A stretch of 64,000 nucleotides of DNA from Sphingomonas hankookensis (GCF_001619955.1 NZ_LQQO01000007.1:56992-120991); one strand, 5' to 3'; shown: positions 1 to 12,457, numbered from the stretch's first letter. The notes: generated by a model from the letters alone, not told the origin. A program made the numbers and translations.

Positions 1-1726
1 CCAGTCGGGCGTGAACTGCTCGACCGCGGCCGACCGGGTGTTGAACCCGAACAACCCGTTCGCGGCGCAGAACCAGACGGCGGCGATCATCGGGCGCATC
101 CCGAACCTGCGGGAACAAAACGAGACGCGCACCCGCGCCTATCGTGCGGCACTCGGCGTTACCGGCGACATCACCGACAATGTCAGCTACAATGTCGGCG
201 CGACGGCGATGCACATCGACCTGCAGACCCGCGCGAACGGCTATGTCCGCATTCAGAACCTGCTGAACGCGGTCAACACCGGCAGCTACAACTTCATCAA
301 TCCGCAGGCCAACAGCCAGGCGGTGCTGGACCAGATCGCGCCGGAAAACATCAACAACGCCACGTCCGACCTGTACCAGGCACAGGCCAGCGTCCAGACG
401 TCGCTGTTCGAACTGCCCGGCGGTCCGCTCGCCATCGGTGTCGGCACCGCGATCCGCTACGAAGCGGTCGATGCGCCCAGCGCCAATAGCGACATCAACG
501 GCCCGACGCAGCGCTATTTCCGCCTGAACGGCTTCGCAGCCAAGGGTAACCGCACCGTTTATTCGGCCTATGCCGAACTCGAAGCGCCGATCGTCGATCA
601 GTTCCTGATCAACGCCTCGGGCCGGTACGACAAGTACTCGAGCGGCCAGGACAATTTCTCGCCGAAGATCGGTGCGAAGTTCACCCCGATCCGCCAGTTG
701 GTGGTGCGCGGTACCTGGTCGAAGGGCTTCCGTATCCCGTCGTTCGGCGAAGCCAATGCGACCTTCCCGACCACCGGTTACGTCAGCGCGACGCAGGGCA
801 TCTACAACGACGCCTTCCTGTCGCAATATGGCTGCTCGCTGGCGACCTATACCCGCTGCCCGTCCTACATCTCGGCAGCGACCTACGGTCAGACGAGCAT
901 TTCGAACCCGGACCTGAAGGCGGAAAAGTCGCGCAGCTACACTGCCGGCATCCTGTTCGAACCGATCCGCAACGTGTCGTTCACGGTAGACTATTATAAC
1001 ATCAAGAAGACCGACGCGATCACGACCGCGAACAACGCTCCGGCGATTGCCGCCTATTATGCGGGTCAGGCGATCCCGGCCGGCTACACGGTCATCCCGG
1101 ACGCGGTCGACATTAACAACCCGACCGCGCGTCCGCGCATCGCGTTCGTGCAGTCGCCCTTCATCAATGCCAACACGATCAAGTCAGAAGGCATCGATTT
1201 CGGGATCAACGCCAACTATCGCTTCAACGACGACCTGCGCGTGTCGAGCAACCTCGAGGCGAGCTACATACTCGAACTGAGCACGACCTTCCCCGACGGT
1301 TCGAAGGAACGCTACGAAGGGACGCTGGGCAACTACAACCTGACGGCAGGCTCGGGCACGCCGCAGTGGCGTGGTACGTGGCTGAACACGGTCGAGTTCC
1401 GTGACGTGCTGGTCAGCGCGACGGTCAACTATTTCGACGGGTATGACCTGTCGGCGGAGGACCAGACCGGTCCGGGCACCGCGGGTGACTGCGGCCTTTC
1501 GGACGGCACCATCCCCTGCAAGGTCAGCGATTACATCACCGTCGATCTGAACACCTCGTTCAAGGTCAACGATCGCTTCACCTTCTACGTGAACGCCATC
1601 AACCTGTTCGACCGGCTGCCGCCGCTCGACAACGTCACCTATGGCGCGCACCTCTACAACCCGGTGCAGGGCGGCCTCGGCATCCTCGGCCGGTACTTCC
1701 GCGCGGGTGTGAAGGTCGGTCTGTAA
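1..1726 (+). CDS. TonB-dependent receptor, 5' end outside the window
   Basis: C-terminal part of an outer membrane TonB-dependent receptor, which imports a siderophore, oligosaccharide or other large ligand using TonB energy. The reading frame is open to the first base of the window, so the GTG at 11 is not a real start; signal peptide, TonB box and plug lie upstream. What is visible is beta-barrel: alternating strands, a typical late-barrel motif (NPDLKAEKSRSYTAG) and a closing strand of the form LGRYFRAGVKVGL. The last residue is Leu rather than the usual Phe. A perfect-looking intrinsic terminator follows at once. The next two loci are also receptor sequences, so this is a tandem receptor cluster. 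Ligand cannot be told from the sequence. Confidence 0.93.
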   Translation, partial: QSGVNCSTAADRVLNPNNPFAAQNQTAAIIGRIPNLREQNETRTRAYRAALGVTGDITDNVSYNVGATAMHIDLQTRANGYVRIQNLLNAVNTGSYNFINPQANSQAVLDQIAPENINNATSDLYQAQASVQTSLFELPGGPLAIGVGTAIRYEAVDAPSANSDINGPTQRYFRLNGFAAKGNRTVYSAYAELEAPIVDQFLINASGRYDKYSSGQDNFSPKIGAKFTPIRQLVVRGTWSKGFRIPSFGEANATFPTTGYVSATQGIYNDAFLSQYGCSLATYTRCPSYISAATYGQTSISNPDLKAEKSRSYTAGILFEPIRNVSFTVDYYNIKKTDAITTANNAPAIAAYYAGQAIPAGYTVIPDAVDINNPTARPRIAFVQSPFINANTIKSEGIDFGINANYRFNDDLRVSSNLEASYILELSTTFPDGSKERYEGTLGNYNLTAGSGTPQWRGTWLNTVEFRDVLVSATVNYFDGYDLSAEDQTGPGTAGDCGLSDGTIPCKVSDYITVDLNTSFKVNDRFTFYVNAINLFDRLPPLDNVTYGAHLYNPVQGGLGILGRYFRAGVKVGL

Positions 1727-1750
1727 GAACCGTTCCATCGACGCCAGAAG

Positions 1751-1777
1751 AGGGGCGGCTCCGCAAGGAGCTGCCCC
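1751..1777 (+). terminator. Intrinsic terminator after the first TonB receptor
   Basis: Stem AGGGGCGGCTCC / GGAGCTGCCCCT with one G-T wobble and a GCAA loop, followed by a T run. It lies 24 bases after the receptor stop codon. Confidence 0.85.
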
Positions 1778-1860
1778 TTTTTGTTTGGGTGGGTGAGGTT
1801 TGGCGGATGCTGAAGTCTCGTGGAGAGCCTGCTCCCTGCACTGGTCGCGCAGTAGTTTGA

Positions 1861-2067
1861 CCTCGGACTTCCTTTCCTTGGAGTCCGTCGGCGACCTACA
1901 AGGTCAGCGACCGCTTCTCGATCTACACCAACGTGTTGAACGTCCTTGACCTGAAGGCCCCGTTCGACCCCAGCGCCGCCTACAGCCAGGGCCAGTTCAA
2001 CCCGGCCTGGTCCGGCGCGAACATCCTCGGCCGCTTCATCCGCGTCGGTGCACGGGTCGACTTCTAA
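1861..2067 (+). pseudogene. Remnant of a TonB-dependent receptor C-terminus
   Basis: From about 1891 to the TAA at 2065-2067 the sequence translates without interruption as the last ~58 residues of a TonB-dependent receptor: YKVSDRFSIYTNVLNVLD near its start and LGRFIRVGARVDF at the end. It aligns well with the tail of the upstream receptor (FKVNDRFTFYVNAINLFD ... LGRYFRAGVKVGL) but differs at many positions, so it is a paralogue and not a recent copy. An in-frame TGA sits at 1858-1860 and there is no start codon or ribosome site. It keeps its own terminator. The likely history is loss of most of a third tandem receptor gene. Confidence 0.85.
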
Positions 2068-2090
2068 ATCCACCGACCTTGGTGAAACTG

Positions 2091-2123
2091 ATGGGCGCTC
2101 CGGCAACGGGGCGCCCATTTTTT
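2091..2123 (+). terminator. Intrinsic terminator after the receptor remnant
   Basis: Stem ATGGGCGCTCCG / CGGGGCGCCCAT (one wobble) with a GCAA loop, then six or more T. It is the terminator of the lost receptor gene and may now shield the downstream receptor from read-through. Confidence 0.85.
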
Positions 2124-2464
2124 GTGCATGTTGCCGTAAGAAGCGGCAAATTTGCTGGCGCTATGCTGTTATAGTACAGTAAAATAGTACAATTTTTTAG
2201 TACATTGGCATGTATCGATTATCAGAAAACAACGGTCGTCTGACAATCGTAAGAATACATTGATACTGCTATTAGCCCATGCATTGCAATTATTTGACTA
2301 AAATTACCGCCAAAGTGCCCCTGTAGTTGCCACTGTTACCGAAAAAACACGATATCTCGCATTTTGTGTCTGGTCCGTTTCCAAGAATTGCCTCGCAACT
2401 TCGGACGCCGTTAGTCTCGCAATATTGCATCGGGATTACGGTGCTTTGGGGAATAGGGGCATAT
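2124..2464 (+). promoter_or_regulatory. AT-rich promoter and leader region of the second TonB receptor
   Basis: This 341-base stretch holds no gene. It is strikingly AT-rich against the GC-rich surroundings. It contains three regularly spaced TAGTACA repeats (listed separately) and, just before the ATG at 2465, a purine-rich ribosome site (GGGGAATAGGGG). No single clear -35/-10 pair stands out. A TTG-initiated N-terminal extension of 46 codons from 2327 is open but has no signal peptide logic and is rejected as the start. Confidence 0.6.
2172..2210. promoter_or_regulatory. Three 13-bp direct repeats starting TAGTACA
   Basis: TAGTACA begins at 2172, 2185 and 2198, exactly 13 bp apart. Only the first seven bases of each unit are conserved. 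They lie about 260-290 bp upstream of the receptor start codon. They look like an iterated protein-binding site, possibly for the receptor's regulator; the protein is unknown. Confidence 0.5.
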
Positions 2465-5404
2465 ATGAAGATGAACGCACGTAGCGCTCTGCTGGCATCC
2501 ACGCTTTTGTTCGGCGTGGCATCGCCCGCGATGGCGCAGGTCGCGCAGGGGCCGGTAGATTCGTCGACCGACGATACCGCCCAGGAAATCACCGTCACCG
2601 GTTCGCGTATCGCCCGTCCCGATCTGGACGCACCCAGCCCGGTGACGACGGTTACCGCCGAGCAGTTCAACCTGACCGGCACCGTCACCGTTGAAACGCT
2701 GCTGAACGAACTGCCGCAGCTGATCCCAGGCAACACCCGCGTGTCCAACAACCAGGGCGGTGAGAGCTTCTCGACCCTCGATCTTCGCGGTCTGGGCCCG
2801 CAGCGCACGCTGATCCTCATCGACGGCGAGCGCGTTCCCGCATCGTCGGCGACCGGCGTCGTTGATATCGGCACCATTCCGACCGGCTTGATCGAGCGCG
2901 TCGACGTCGTCACCGGCGGTGCGTCGGCCGTGTACGGTTCGGACGCGATCGCGGGTGTCGTCAACTTCGTCCTCAAGGACCGCTACGAAGGTGCCGAACT
3001 GTCGGCCCAGTACGGCATCAACGAGCAGGGTGACGGGGCGACCTTCAACGTCCAGGGCGTGCTCGGAGGCAATTTCAACGACGGTCGCGGCAATCTGACT
3101 CTGTCGGGTAGCTACTATACCCGTGAAGCGATCGGCCAAGGCGATCGTCGGATTACGACGCCGGCATCGGTCCTGATTTACAACGATGCGGGCACTGAGG
3201 CGGAAGGCGACGACCGAATCCGCGTTGGCCGTCCGCTGGAGCTGATTTCCGCTGCCAACAACGACTATCTATACGCGTCCGGTGGCTCGGGTACGCCGCC
3301 GTGGGGCCAGGTGTCGAACAATGCTGCAAACCCGTTCCGCAATCTTGCTACGTTGCTTCCCGGCACCTTTGCGGCGGCCAATACCGATTGTAATCCGGCG
3401 ACTGCCGGGGTGGCCGTCAACGGCGGTACGCTGTCGTTCAACAGCAACGGCCAGCTGAGCCCCTATTTCGGCAGCGGCCTGTGTGCTTATGCCGATCGCG
3501 CGTCGGGATCGAGCCGCTTCAACTTCAATCCGTTGAACCTGTTGCAGACTCCGTACGAACGGCTGATCCTGACGTCGACGGCGCGGTACGAGATCACCGA
3601 CAACATCCAGCTGAAGGTGCTGGCGAACTACGTCGATACCTCGCAGACGGTCAATCTCGCGCCGACGCCCGCTACGGGCATCAGCGTTCCGTACAACAGC
3701 CCGTTGCTGCCGGCCGACCTGCGTATTGCCCTGGCTAGCCGTCCGAACCCGACCGCACCGTTCACCTATGCGCGTCGTTTCAGCGAAACCGGCCCACGCG
3801 TCGGCATCTACGATTCGACGACTTTCACCATTCGCAGCACGCTGTCGGGCAAACTGAGCGAAGATTGGAACTGGGACGCGACGGTCAGCTATGGCAAGGT
3901 CGATGCGCTGGCGACGTCGCTGGGTAATATCAACCGCACTGCAGTCGCTCAGGGGCTGAACGGTTGCCCGACCGGTTCGCTGCCGGGCTGCGTGCCGGTC
4001 AATATTTTCGGCGCCAATACGCTGACCCCGGCGATGCTGTCGTTCGTACGCATCGACACCAAGGAATCACGCGAGTTCGAACAGGTCCGTGCCGCTGCCA
4101 ACGTGTCGGGTTCGCTGTTCAAGCTCCCCTATGGCGACGTCCAGATCGCGCTCGGTGGTGAAGTTCGCACCGACCGCGGCGCCGTGACCGTCGATGATGC
4201 GCAGCGCACCGGCAACATCTACGGCTTCAACGCTGTGCAGAGTCAGGGCGGTTCGATTAACGTGAAGGAAGGCTACGGCGAAATCCGCGTTCCGCTGCTC
4301 GCCGAAATTCCGTTCTTCCACGACCTGTCCGTGGAAGCCGGTGCCCGTTACTCCGACTATTCGACCATTGGCAGCCTGTTCAACTGGAAGGCCGGCGCCC
4401 AGTGGGCACCGATCAACTGGATGCGCTTCCGCGGTATCTACAACAAGGCAGCACGCGCTCCCTCGATCATCGAACTCTTCCAGAACGGCGATCAGGGCTT
4501 CCCGAGCTATGTCGATCCCTGCAACGCCGGTGCCAGCCGCACCGCACAAGCGCTCGCCATCTGTTCGGCGCAGACCCCGGCATTCGCAGCGGCGGGTGGC
4601 TATAACGGGTTCCTGCAGAACAACAGCCAGGTCGAAGCCTTTGCGTTCGGCAACCCGAATATCTCGGAAGAAAAGGCCGAAACCTACACGCTCGGTGCGG
4701 TGCTGACGCCGAAGATCGGTTTCGGTACGCTTTCGCTGACCGTTGACTACTACAACATCAAAATTGAAAATCTGATCACCACGCTGGGTGCCGGGTTCTT
4801 CATCAATCAGTGCTACGTTCAGAATGTCTCGACGGCCTGCGACCGCATCCGTCGTAACGCCGGTACGGGGCAGATCGACGCGATCAATACCGCCACCGGC
4901 AACCAGGGCACGCGCCGCACCAACGGTATCGATGCGGCGGCGAACCTGATCCTCCCGCTGGATCAGTTCGGTTTCAACGGCAAGCTGCGCTTCCAGGAAG
5001 TCTTCACCTGGACCAACAGCTACAAGCTCGACGATACGGAGTTCGCCGGCAAGTCGTCGGGCGGCAATGGTGGTGCGATCCCAGCGTACAAGTCGACGCT
5101 GACGGTCGGCTATGACCTCGACCGGACGTCGATCCAGGGCCGCTGGAACTTCGTCTCGCGCGTCGAGGAAGACTTCGGTCTGCCGGTCAATCCGGTCACG
5201 CCGACGCTCAGCTACTATGACCTGACCGTGCGTCAGGGCGTGGGCGAAAAGTTCGACTTCACCTTCATCGTCAACAATCTGTTGAACGCGAAGGCGAAGC
5301 GCACCCCGAACGGCTATTTCGATCAGGGTGGCGTCGACACCACCTGGTACGGCCCGATCATCTTCGGTCGGTCGTACACGGTCCAGGCTCGCGCCCGCTT
5401 CTAA
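2465..5404 (+). CDS. TonB-dependent receptor
   Basis: Complete 979-residue outer membrane receptor. The ATG at 2465 is chosen because it follows a GGGG-rich ribosome site and begins a clear signal peptide (MKMNARSALLASTLLFGVAS, cleavage after AMAQ). A TonB-box-like stretch and plug domain follow (EITVTGSRIARPDLDAPSPV; LRGLGPQRTLILIDGERVP; GGASAVYGSDAIAGVVNFV), then a long 22-strand-type barrel closing with GRSYTVQARARF. The plug motifs are those of the large sphingomonad/xanthomonad receptor subfamily often tied to plant-derived or carbohydrate ligands, but the ligand is not evident here. Its promoter region is unusually AT-rich and carries iterated repeats, suggesting dedicated control. A strong terminator follows. 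Confidence 0.95.
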   Translation: MKMNARSALLASTLLFGVASPAMAQVAQGPVDSSTDDTAQEITVTGSRIARPDLDAPSPVTTVTAEQFNLTGTVTVETLLNELPQLIPGNTRVSNNQGGESFSTLDLRGLGPQRTLILIDGERVPASSATGVVDIGTIPTGLIERVDVVTGGASAVYGSDAIAGVVNFVLKDRYEGAELSAQYGINEQGDGATFNVQGVLGGNFNDGRGNLTLSGSYYTREAIGQGDRRITTPASVLIYNDAGTEAEGDDRIRVGRPLELISAANNDYLYASGGSGTPPWGQVSNNAANPFRNLATLLPGTFAAANTDCNPATAGVAVNGGTLSFNSNGQLSPYFGSGLCAYADRASGSSRFNFNPLNLLQTPYERLILTSTARYEITDNIQLKVLANYVDTSQTVNLAPTPATGISVPYNSPLLPADLRIALASRPNPTAPFTYARRFSETGPRVGIYDSTTFTIRSTLSGKLSEDWNWDATVSYGKVDALATSLGNINRTAVAQGLNGCPTGSLPGCVPVNIFGANTLTPAMLSFVRIDTKESREFEQVRAAANVSGSLFKLPYGDVQIALGGEVRTDRGAVTVDDAQRTGNIYGFNAVQSQGGSINVKEGYGEIRVPLLAEIPFFHDLSVEAGARYSDYSTIGSLFNWKAGAQWAPINWMRFRGIYNKAARAPSIIELFQNGDQGFPSYVDPCNAGASRTAQALAICSAQTPAFAAAGGYNGFLQNNSQVEAFAFGNPNISEEKAETYTLGAVLTPKIGFGTLSLTVDYYNIKIENLITTLGAGFFINQCYVQNVSTACDRIRRNAGTGQIDAINTATGNQGTRRTNGIDAAANLILPLDQFGFNGKLRFQEVFTWTNSYKLDDTEFAGKSSGGNGGAIPAYKSTLTVGYDLDRTSIQGRWNFVSRVEEDFGLPVNPVTPTLSYYDLTVRQGVGEKFDFTFIVNNLLNAKAKRTPNGYFDQGGVDTTWYGPIIFGRSYTVQARARF

Positions 5405-5429
5405 GCGAGCCGGTCCAGCCAGACGAATG

Positions 5430-5462
5430 GGCGGCGGGGGAGCGATCCCCCGCCGCCTTTTT
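5430..5462 (+). terminator. Intrinsic terminator between the TonB receptor and clpB
   Basis: Perfect 12-bp stem GGCGGCGGGGGA / TCCCCCGCCGCC with a GCGA loop, followed by TTTTT. It separates two convergent genes; the T run serves the plus-strand receptor. Confidence 0.92.
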
Positions 5463-5464
5463 CG

Positions 5465-8041
<2,577 letters not shown>

Positions 8042-8069
8042 GGGATGCTCCCCTGTGATGTTGCCGGCG

Positions 8070-8097
8070 ATATGGTGTGGTAAACGAGCAACACAAG
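8070..8097 (-). promoter_or_regulatory. Candidate sigma-32 (heat shock) promoter of clpB
   Basis: On the minus strand CTTG (8097-8094) is followed after 18 bases by CCATAT (8075-8070), resembling the alphaproteobacterial RpoH pattern CTTG-N17/18-CYTATNT. It sits about 30 bases before the clpB ATG, a plausible place given that clpB is a classic heat shock gene. The match is partial. Confidence 0.45.
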
Positions 8098-8139
8098 AGT
8101 GCCGGCGCATCGAAAATCGCACCCGGACGTTCGGGCTTG

Positions 8140-9333
8140 ATGGGGCGCATCATCAAGGGGCTGGTCTGGACCGTCGTGTGGCTCGTCGCGGCCCTGTGCC
8201 TCGCGATCACGATCGTGCCGCGCTTCCTCGACCGCATCTATTATCGCGGGGTCGCGGGCGACCATTTCGATGGCGCACGCTTTTTCAACCCCGATGGCGA
8301 CGACACGACCGCGCCTCCGGGCGGCAGCAGGCGTGGCTATCTCTGGCGACAGGCGACGGGAACCGACGGCCGACCGGATTGGCCCGATCACGTGCCGGTG
8401 ACCCCCGCCAAGCCCGCCGAGCTGCTCCCCGCCACGACCCGTCCCGCCCGCGAACCGGCGCGGACGCCGATGCGCGTCACCTGGGTCGGCCATGCGTCGG
8501 TGCTGGTGCAGACCCCCGGCCTCAACATCCTGACCGATCCCGTCTGGAGCGACCGCGCCGGCCCGTTCGGCTTCGGCCCGAAGCGGGTCGCGGCACCCGG
8601 CATCGCGCTTGCCGACCTGCCGAAGATCGACCTGATCCTCATCAGCCACAATCACTACGACCATCTCGACCTGTCGACGCTCAAGACATTGTACGACCGC
8701 GACCGCCCGGCGATCGTCACCAGTCTCGGCAACGACGCGATCCTGCGCAGCGCCGGCATGGCCGCGACCGCGCTCGACTGGCGACAGGCGGAGCGCGTGG
8801 GCGGCGCCACCGTTCATGTCGTGCGCAACCATCACTGGTCGAGCCGCTGGTTCGTCGACCGCAACCGCGCCTTGTGGTCGGCGTTCGTCGTCGAACTGCC
8901 CGGCGGCAATCTGTTCTTCGCGGGCGACACCGGCATGGGCGACGGCAAGTGGGTGCGAGAGGCCGCCGCGCTCGGCCCGATCCGCCTCGCATTGATCCCC
9001 ATCGGCGCCTTCCGCTTCCAGCCCGGACAGATGGCGAGCGGCGCGCATATCGGCCCGGTCGATGCGCTCGACGTCTTCGGACGGCTGGGCGCATCGCAGG
9101 GGCTGGCGATCCATTGGGGCACCTTCCGCCTGTCCTATGAAGGCTGGGCGACGCCGCCCAAATTGCTCACCGAGGCGAAGCGTTGCGCAGGGCAGGGCGA
9201 CCGCCGCTTCGGCGCGGCCACCATCGGCCGCCCGGTCGACATCGCCCCGACGACCGCGCCTGCCGCAGCGCCGTTCGATCGTGCCGCCGTCCTGCGCTGT
9301 CTCGACGGTCCGGCTGGCAATGCGTTGCGATGA
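8140..9333 (+). CDS. Metallo-beta-lactamase-fold hydrolase, NAPE-PLD/RomA-like, membrane-anchored
   Basis: 397 residues. One N-terminal hydrophobic anchor ([20 protein letters not shown]) is followed by a metallo-beta-lactamase domain. The zinc motif is HNHYDHLD with a further GHASVLVQ strand, HHWSSR and FAGDTGMG, the layout of the NAPE-phospholipase D / RomA / UlaG-like branch, which hydrolyses phosphodiesters or lactones. The true substrate is unknown; a role in lipid metabolism at the inner membrane is inference. ATG 8140 is preferred because it directly precedes the anchor; an in-frame GTG at 8077 would add 21 residues but would overlap the clpB promoter region. Neither has a good ribosome site. 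Confidence 0.85.
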   Translation: MGRIIKGLVWTVVWLVAALCLAITIVPRFLDRIYYRGVAGDHFDGARFFNPDGDDTTAPPGGSRRGYLWRQATGTDGRPDWPDHVPVTPAKPAELLPATTRPAREPARTPMRVTWVGHASVLVQTPGLNILTDPVWSDRAGPFGFGPKRVAAPGIALADLPKIDLILISHNHYDHLDLSTLKTLYDRDRPAIVTSLGNDAILRSAGMAATALDWRQAERVGGATVHVVRNHHWSSRWFVDRNRALWSAFVVELPGGNLFFAGDTGMGDGKWVREAAALGPIRLALIPIGAFRFQPGQMASGAHIGPVDALDVFGRLGASQGLAIHWGTFRLSYEGWATPPKLLTEAKRCAGQGDRRFGAATIGRPVDIAPTTAPAAAPFDRAAVLRCLDGPAGNALR

Positions 9334-9366
9334 ATGGTCGTTCCGACCGCCGAGCAGAACCGTACC

Positions 9367-9573
9367 GTACCCCCGCGCAGGCGGGGGGCCAGGCCCAGCA
9401 AGGAGGGCGAGGTCGATGGCGACACCCGTACCCCCGCGCAGGCGGGGGTCCAGGCGTCGGCGTCCAATGCCGCTGGAAGTGCCAGCACGTACCCCCGCGC
9501 AGGCGGGGGTCTAGCGCCACACAAAGCGAGGGCTGGTGCTGGTCGCTCTGGATCCCCGCCTGCGCGGGGATAC
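9367..9573. repeat. Four GC-rich palindromic repeats at 61-bp spacing (family A)
   Basis: The 371-base gap between the hydrolase and the leucine operon carries three direct copies of GTACCCCCGCGCAGGCGGGG starting at 9367, 9428 and 9489 and an inverted copy at 9550-9573. Spacing is 61, 61 and 61 bp. The last two form an inverted pair of 85 bp. Each core is itself a hairpin (CCCCGC / GCGGGG). This is a REP/BIME-like element, not coding. The rest of the gap holds only the ribosome site of the next gene. Confidence 0.85.
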
Positions 9574-9704
9574 GGAATGGAGGGCTGGCCGCCGGTCTTA
9601 CCTTGCTTCCGGGCTGACGATGCGATGCTTGCGTTGACCAGGCCTGCCGGCCTAATAGTAACGACAGATACGATCCGGCGGAGACCGGACCATTGGAGAG
9701 AGAC

Positions 9705-10865
9705 ATGCTCGATTTCGCGCTCGGCGAGATGGCCGATGCCATTCGCGAGACCACGCAGCGCTTCGCGACGGACCGCATCGCACCCGTAGCGGCGGCGGTC
9801 GATGCGGAGGATCGCTTCCCTATCGAGCTATGGCCCGAAATGGGCGCGCTCGGCCTGCACGGCATCACCGTCAGCGAAGAGGATGGCGGCCTCGGCCTCG
9901 GCTATCTCGAACATGTCGTCGCCTGCGAGGAAGTGGCGCGCGCCTCCGCCTCGGTTGGCCTGTCCTATGGCGCCCACTCCAACCTCTGCGTCAACCAGAT
10001 CGCGCGCTGGGGCAATGCGGAGCAGAAGGCCAAATACCTGCCCAGGCTGATCAGCGGCGAGCATGTCGGCTCGCTGGCCATGTCCGAAGCCGGCGCCGGC
10101 TCGGACGTCGTCTCGATGAAGCTGCGCGCCGACAAGGTCGATGGCGGCTGGCGCCTGAACGGCACCAAATTCTGGATCACCAACGCGCCCTATGCCGCGA
10201 CCCTGGTCGTCTATGCCAAGACCCAGCCCGATGCCGGATCGAAGGGGATCACCGCCTTCCTGATCGAGAAGGACTTCGCCGGTTTTTCGATCGGCCAGAA
10301 GATCGACAAGATGGGCATGCGCGGCTCGCCCACCGCTGAACTGGTCTTCAACGACTGTTTCGTGCCGGACGACAACGTCATGGGGCCGCTCAACGGCGGC
10401 GTCGGCGTACTGATGTCGGGTCTCGATTACGAACGCGTCGTGCTGTCGGGCATTCAGCTCGGGATCATGCAGGCGTGCCTCGACACCGTCCTGCCCTATG
10501 TCGCGGAGCGCAAGCAGTTCGGCAAACCGATCGGTGCGTTCCAGCTGATGCAGGGCAAGATCGCCGACATGTCGGTCGCGCTCAACTCCGCCCGCGCCTA
10601 TGTCTATGCCGTGGCGCGCGCCTGCGACGCCGGCCGTACCACCCGCCACGATGCGGCGGGCGCGATCCTGCTGGCGTCCGAAAATGCGGTAAAGGTCGCC
10701 AACGACGCGATCCAGGCGCTGGGCGGCGCGGGCTATACCCGCGACTGGCCGGTCGAACGCTATTTCCGCGATGCGAAGCTGCTCGACATCGGTGCCGGGA
10801 CCAACGAAGTTCGCCGGATGCTGATCGGTCGCGAATTGCTGGGCGAGGGGACGCGCGCACAATGA
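9705..10865 (+). CDS. liuA: Isovaleryl-CoA dehydrogenase
   Basis: 386-residue FAD-dependent acyl-CoA dehydrogenase oxidising isovaleryl-CoA to 3-methylcrotonyl-CoA in leucine breakdown, passing electrons to ETF. Signature stretches are [18 protein letters not shown] and the C-terminal [20 protein letters not shown]. The glutamate in [11 protein letters not shown] matches the isovaleryl-CoA-dehydrogenase-type catalytic base position (helix G, DLERLVLAG in the human enzyme), which separates this family from most other acyl-CoA dehydrogenases. The ATG at 9705 has a GGAGAG site five bases upstream; a TTG at 9693 is rejected. First gene of an operon; its stop overlaps the next start (ATGA). Confidence 0.95.
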   Translation: MLDFALGEMADAIRETTQRFATDRIAPVAAAVDAEDRFPIELWPEMGALGLHGITVSEEDGGLGLGYLEHVVACEEVARASASVGLSYGAHSNLCVNQIARWGNAEQKAKYLPRLISGEHVGSLAMSEAGAGSDVVSMKLRADKVDGGWRLNGTKFWITNAPYAATLVVYAKTQPDAGSKGITAFLIEKDFAGFSIGQKIDKMGMRGSPTAELVFNDCFVPDDNVMGPLNGGVGVLMSGLDYERVVLSGIQLGIMQACLDTVLPYVAERKQFGKPIGAFQLMQGKIADMSVALNSARAYVYAVARACDAGRTTRHDAAGAILLASENAVKVANDAIQALGGAGYTRDWPVERYFRDAKLLDIGAGTNEVRRMLIGRELLGEGTRAQ

Positions 10866-12457
10866 CGGTGCTGCCGAGCCTGATCGATCGCGGATCGGAT
10901 GCCTTCGCCGCCAACGCCGCGCATAACGAAGCGCTCGCCGACGAACTGCGCGCCCGCATTGCCACGACGGCGCTGGGCGGACCGGAACGCAGCCGCGAAC
11001 GCCATGTTTCCCGCGGGAAACTGCTGCCGCGCGACCGCATCCACCGTGTCCTCGACGCCGGCTCGCCGTTCCTCGAAATCGGCGCGCTGGCGGCTACGGA
11101 CATGTATGGCGACGAAGCGGCGGCGGCGGGTGTCATCGCCGGCATCGGTCAGGTCCATGGCCGGCAGGTGATGATCGTCGCCAACGATCCGACCGTGAAG
11201 GGCGGCGCGTATTTCCCGATGACGGTCAAGAAGCATCTCCGCGCACAGGAGATCGCGACCGAAAACCATCTGCCGTGCATCTATCTGGTCGACAGCGGCG
11301 GCGCGAACCTGCCGCATCAGGCGGAGGTCTTTCCCGACCGCGACCATTTCGGCCGCATCTTCTTCAACCAGGCGCAGATGTCGGCGAAGGGCATTCCCCA
11401 GATCGCCTGCGTGCTCGGCAGTTGCACCGCCGGCGGCGCGTACGTGCCGGCCATGTCCGACGAGACGGTGATCGTCCGCAATCAGGGCACGATCTTCCTC
11501 GCCGGCCCGCCCCTCGTCAAGGCCGCGACCGGCGAAGTCATCAGCGCCGAGGAACTGGGCGGGGCCGACACCCATGGCCGCAAGTCGGGCGTGGTCGATC
11601 ATGTCGCGGAGGATGACGAACAGGCGCTGCTGATCGTCCGTGACATCGTGGCGACCCTGCCGCCGCCGCGCCGCGCCGAGATCGCAGTGGCGGAACCTCG
11701 CGCCCCGCTGCACGACCCCGCCGATCTTGCCGGCATCATCCCCACCGACGTCCGCGCGCCCTATGACGTGCGCGAGGTGATCGCCCGGCTGGTCGACGGA
11801 TCGGAGCTGCACGAATTCAAGCCGCTCTACGGCACGACGCTCGTCTGCGGTTTCGCCCGTATCTGGGGGATGCCGGTCGCGATCCTTGCCAACAACGGCG
11901 TGCTGTTCTCCGAAAGCGCGCAAAAGGGCGCGCATTTCATCGAACTAGCCTGCCAGCGCCGCGTGCCGCTGCTGTTCCTCCAGAACATCTCCGGCTTCAT
12001 GGTCGGCGGCAAGTACGAGGCGGAGGGGATCGCCAAGCACGGCGCGAAGCTGGTCACCGCCGTCGCCACCGCGCAGGTGCCCAAGCTCACGGTGCTGATC
12101 GGCGGCAGCTTTGGTGCCGGCAATTACGGCATGTGCGGCCGCGCCTATTCGCCGCGCTTCCTGTTCACCTGGCCGAACAGCCGCATCTCGGTGATGGGCG
12201 GCGAACAGGCGGCGAGCGTGCTGGCGACCGTCCACCGCGACGCCGACCACTGGACGCCGGAGGAGGCCGAAGCGTTCAAGGCCCCGGTGCGCGACCGTTA
12301 CGAGGCGGAGGGCAGCCCCTATTACGCCACCGCGCGGCTATGGGACGACGGCGTGATCCTGCCGGAACAGACCCGCGACGTACTGGGCCTCGCTTTGTCG
12401 GCGACACTCAACGCACCGATCGCCGACCGCGCACAGTTCGGCATCTTCCGGATGTGA
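10862..12457 (+). CDS. liuB: 3-Methylcrotonyl-CoA carboxylase, beta (carboxyltransferase) subunit
   Basis: 531 residues. Transfers the carboxyl group from carboxybiotin to 3-methylcrotonyl-CoA, giving 3-methylglutaconyl-CoA. Family marks: the N-terminal [30 protein letters not shown] segment, [40 protein letters not shown], and in the second half the glycine-rich [20 protein letters not shown] loop. These wordings are those of the methylcrotonyl-CoA rather than propionyl-CoA type, and the genes on both sides agree. ATG at 10862 overlaps the liuA stop by four bases, implying coupled translation. The partner biotin-bearing subunit is at 13924. Confidence 0.95.
   Translation: MTVLPSLIDRGSDAFAANAAHNEALADELRARIATTALGGPERSRERHVSRGKLLPRDRIHRVLDAGSPFLEIGALAATDMYGDEAAAAGVIAGIGQVHGRQVMIVANDPTVKGGAYFPMTVKKHLRAQEIATENHLPCIYLVDSGGANLPHQAEVFPDRDHFGRIFFNQAQMSAKGIPQIACVLGSCTAGGAYVPAMSDETVIVRNQGTIFLAGPPLVKAATGEVISAEELGGADTHGRKSGVVDHVAEDDEQALLIVRDIVATLPPPRRAEIAVAEPRAPLHDPADLAGIIPTDVRAPYDVREVIARLVDGSELHEFKPLYGTTLVCGFARIWGMPVAILANNGVLFSESAQKGAHFIELACQRRVPLLFLQNISGFMVGGKYEAEGIAKHGAKLVTAVATAQVPKLTVLIGGSFGAGNYGMCGRAYSPRFLFTWPNSRISVMGGEQAASVLATVHRDADHWTPEEAEAFKAPVRDRYEAEGSPYYATARLWDDGVILPEQTRDVLGLALSATLNAPIADRAQFGIFRM

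Noticed and set aside
2327..2464. 46-residue N-terminal extension of the second TonB receptor from a TTG
   Set aside because: A signal peptide and ribosome site are found at the ATG at 2465; the extension runs through the AT-rich promoter region.
9367..9573. Possible CRISPR array (24-bp repeats, 37-bp spacers)
   Set aside because: One repeat is inverted, the repeat is a GC palindrome present elsewhere in the window at similar spacing, and no cas gene is near.
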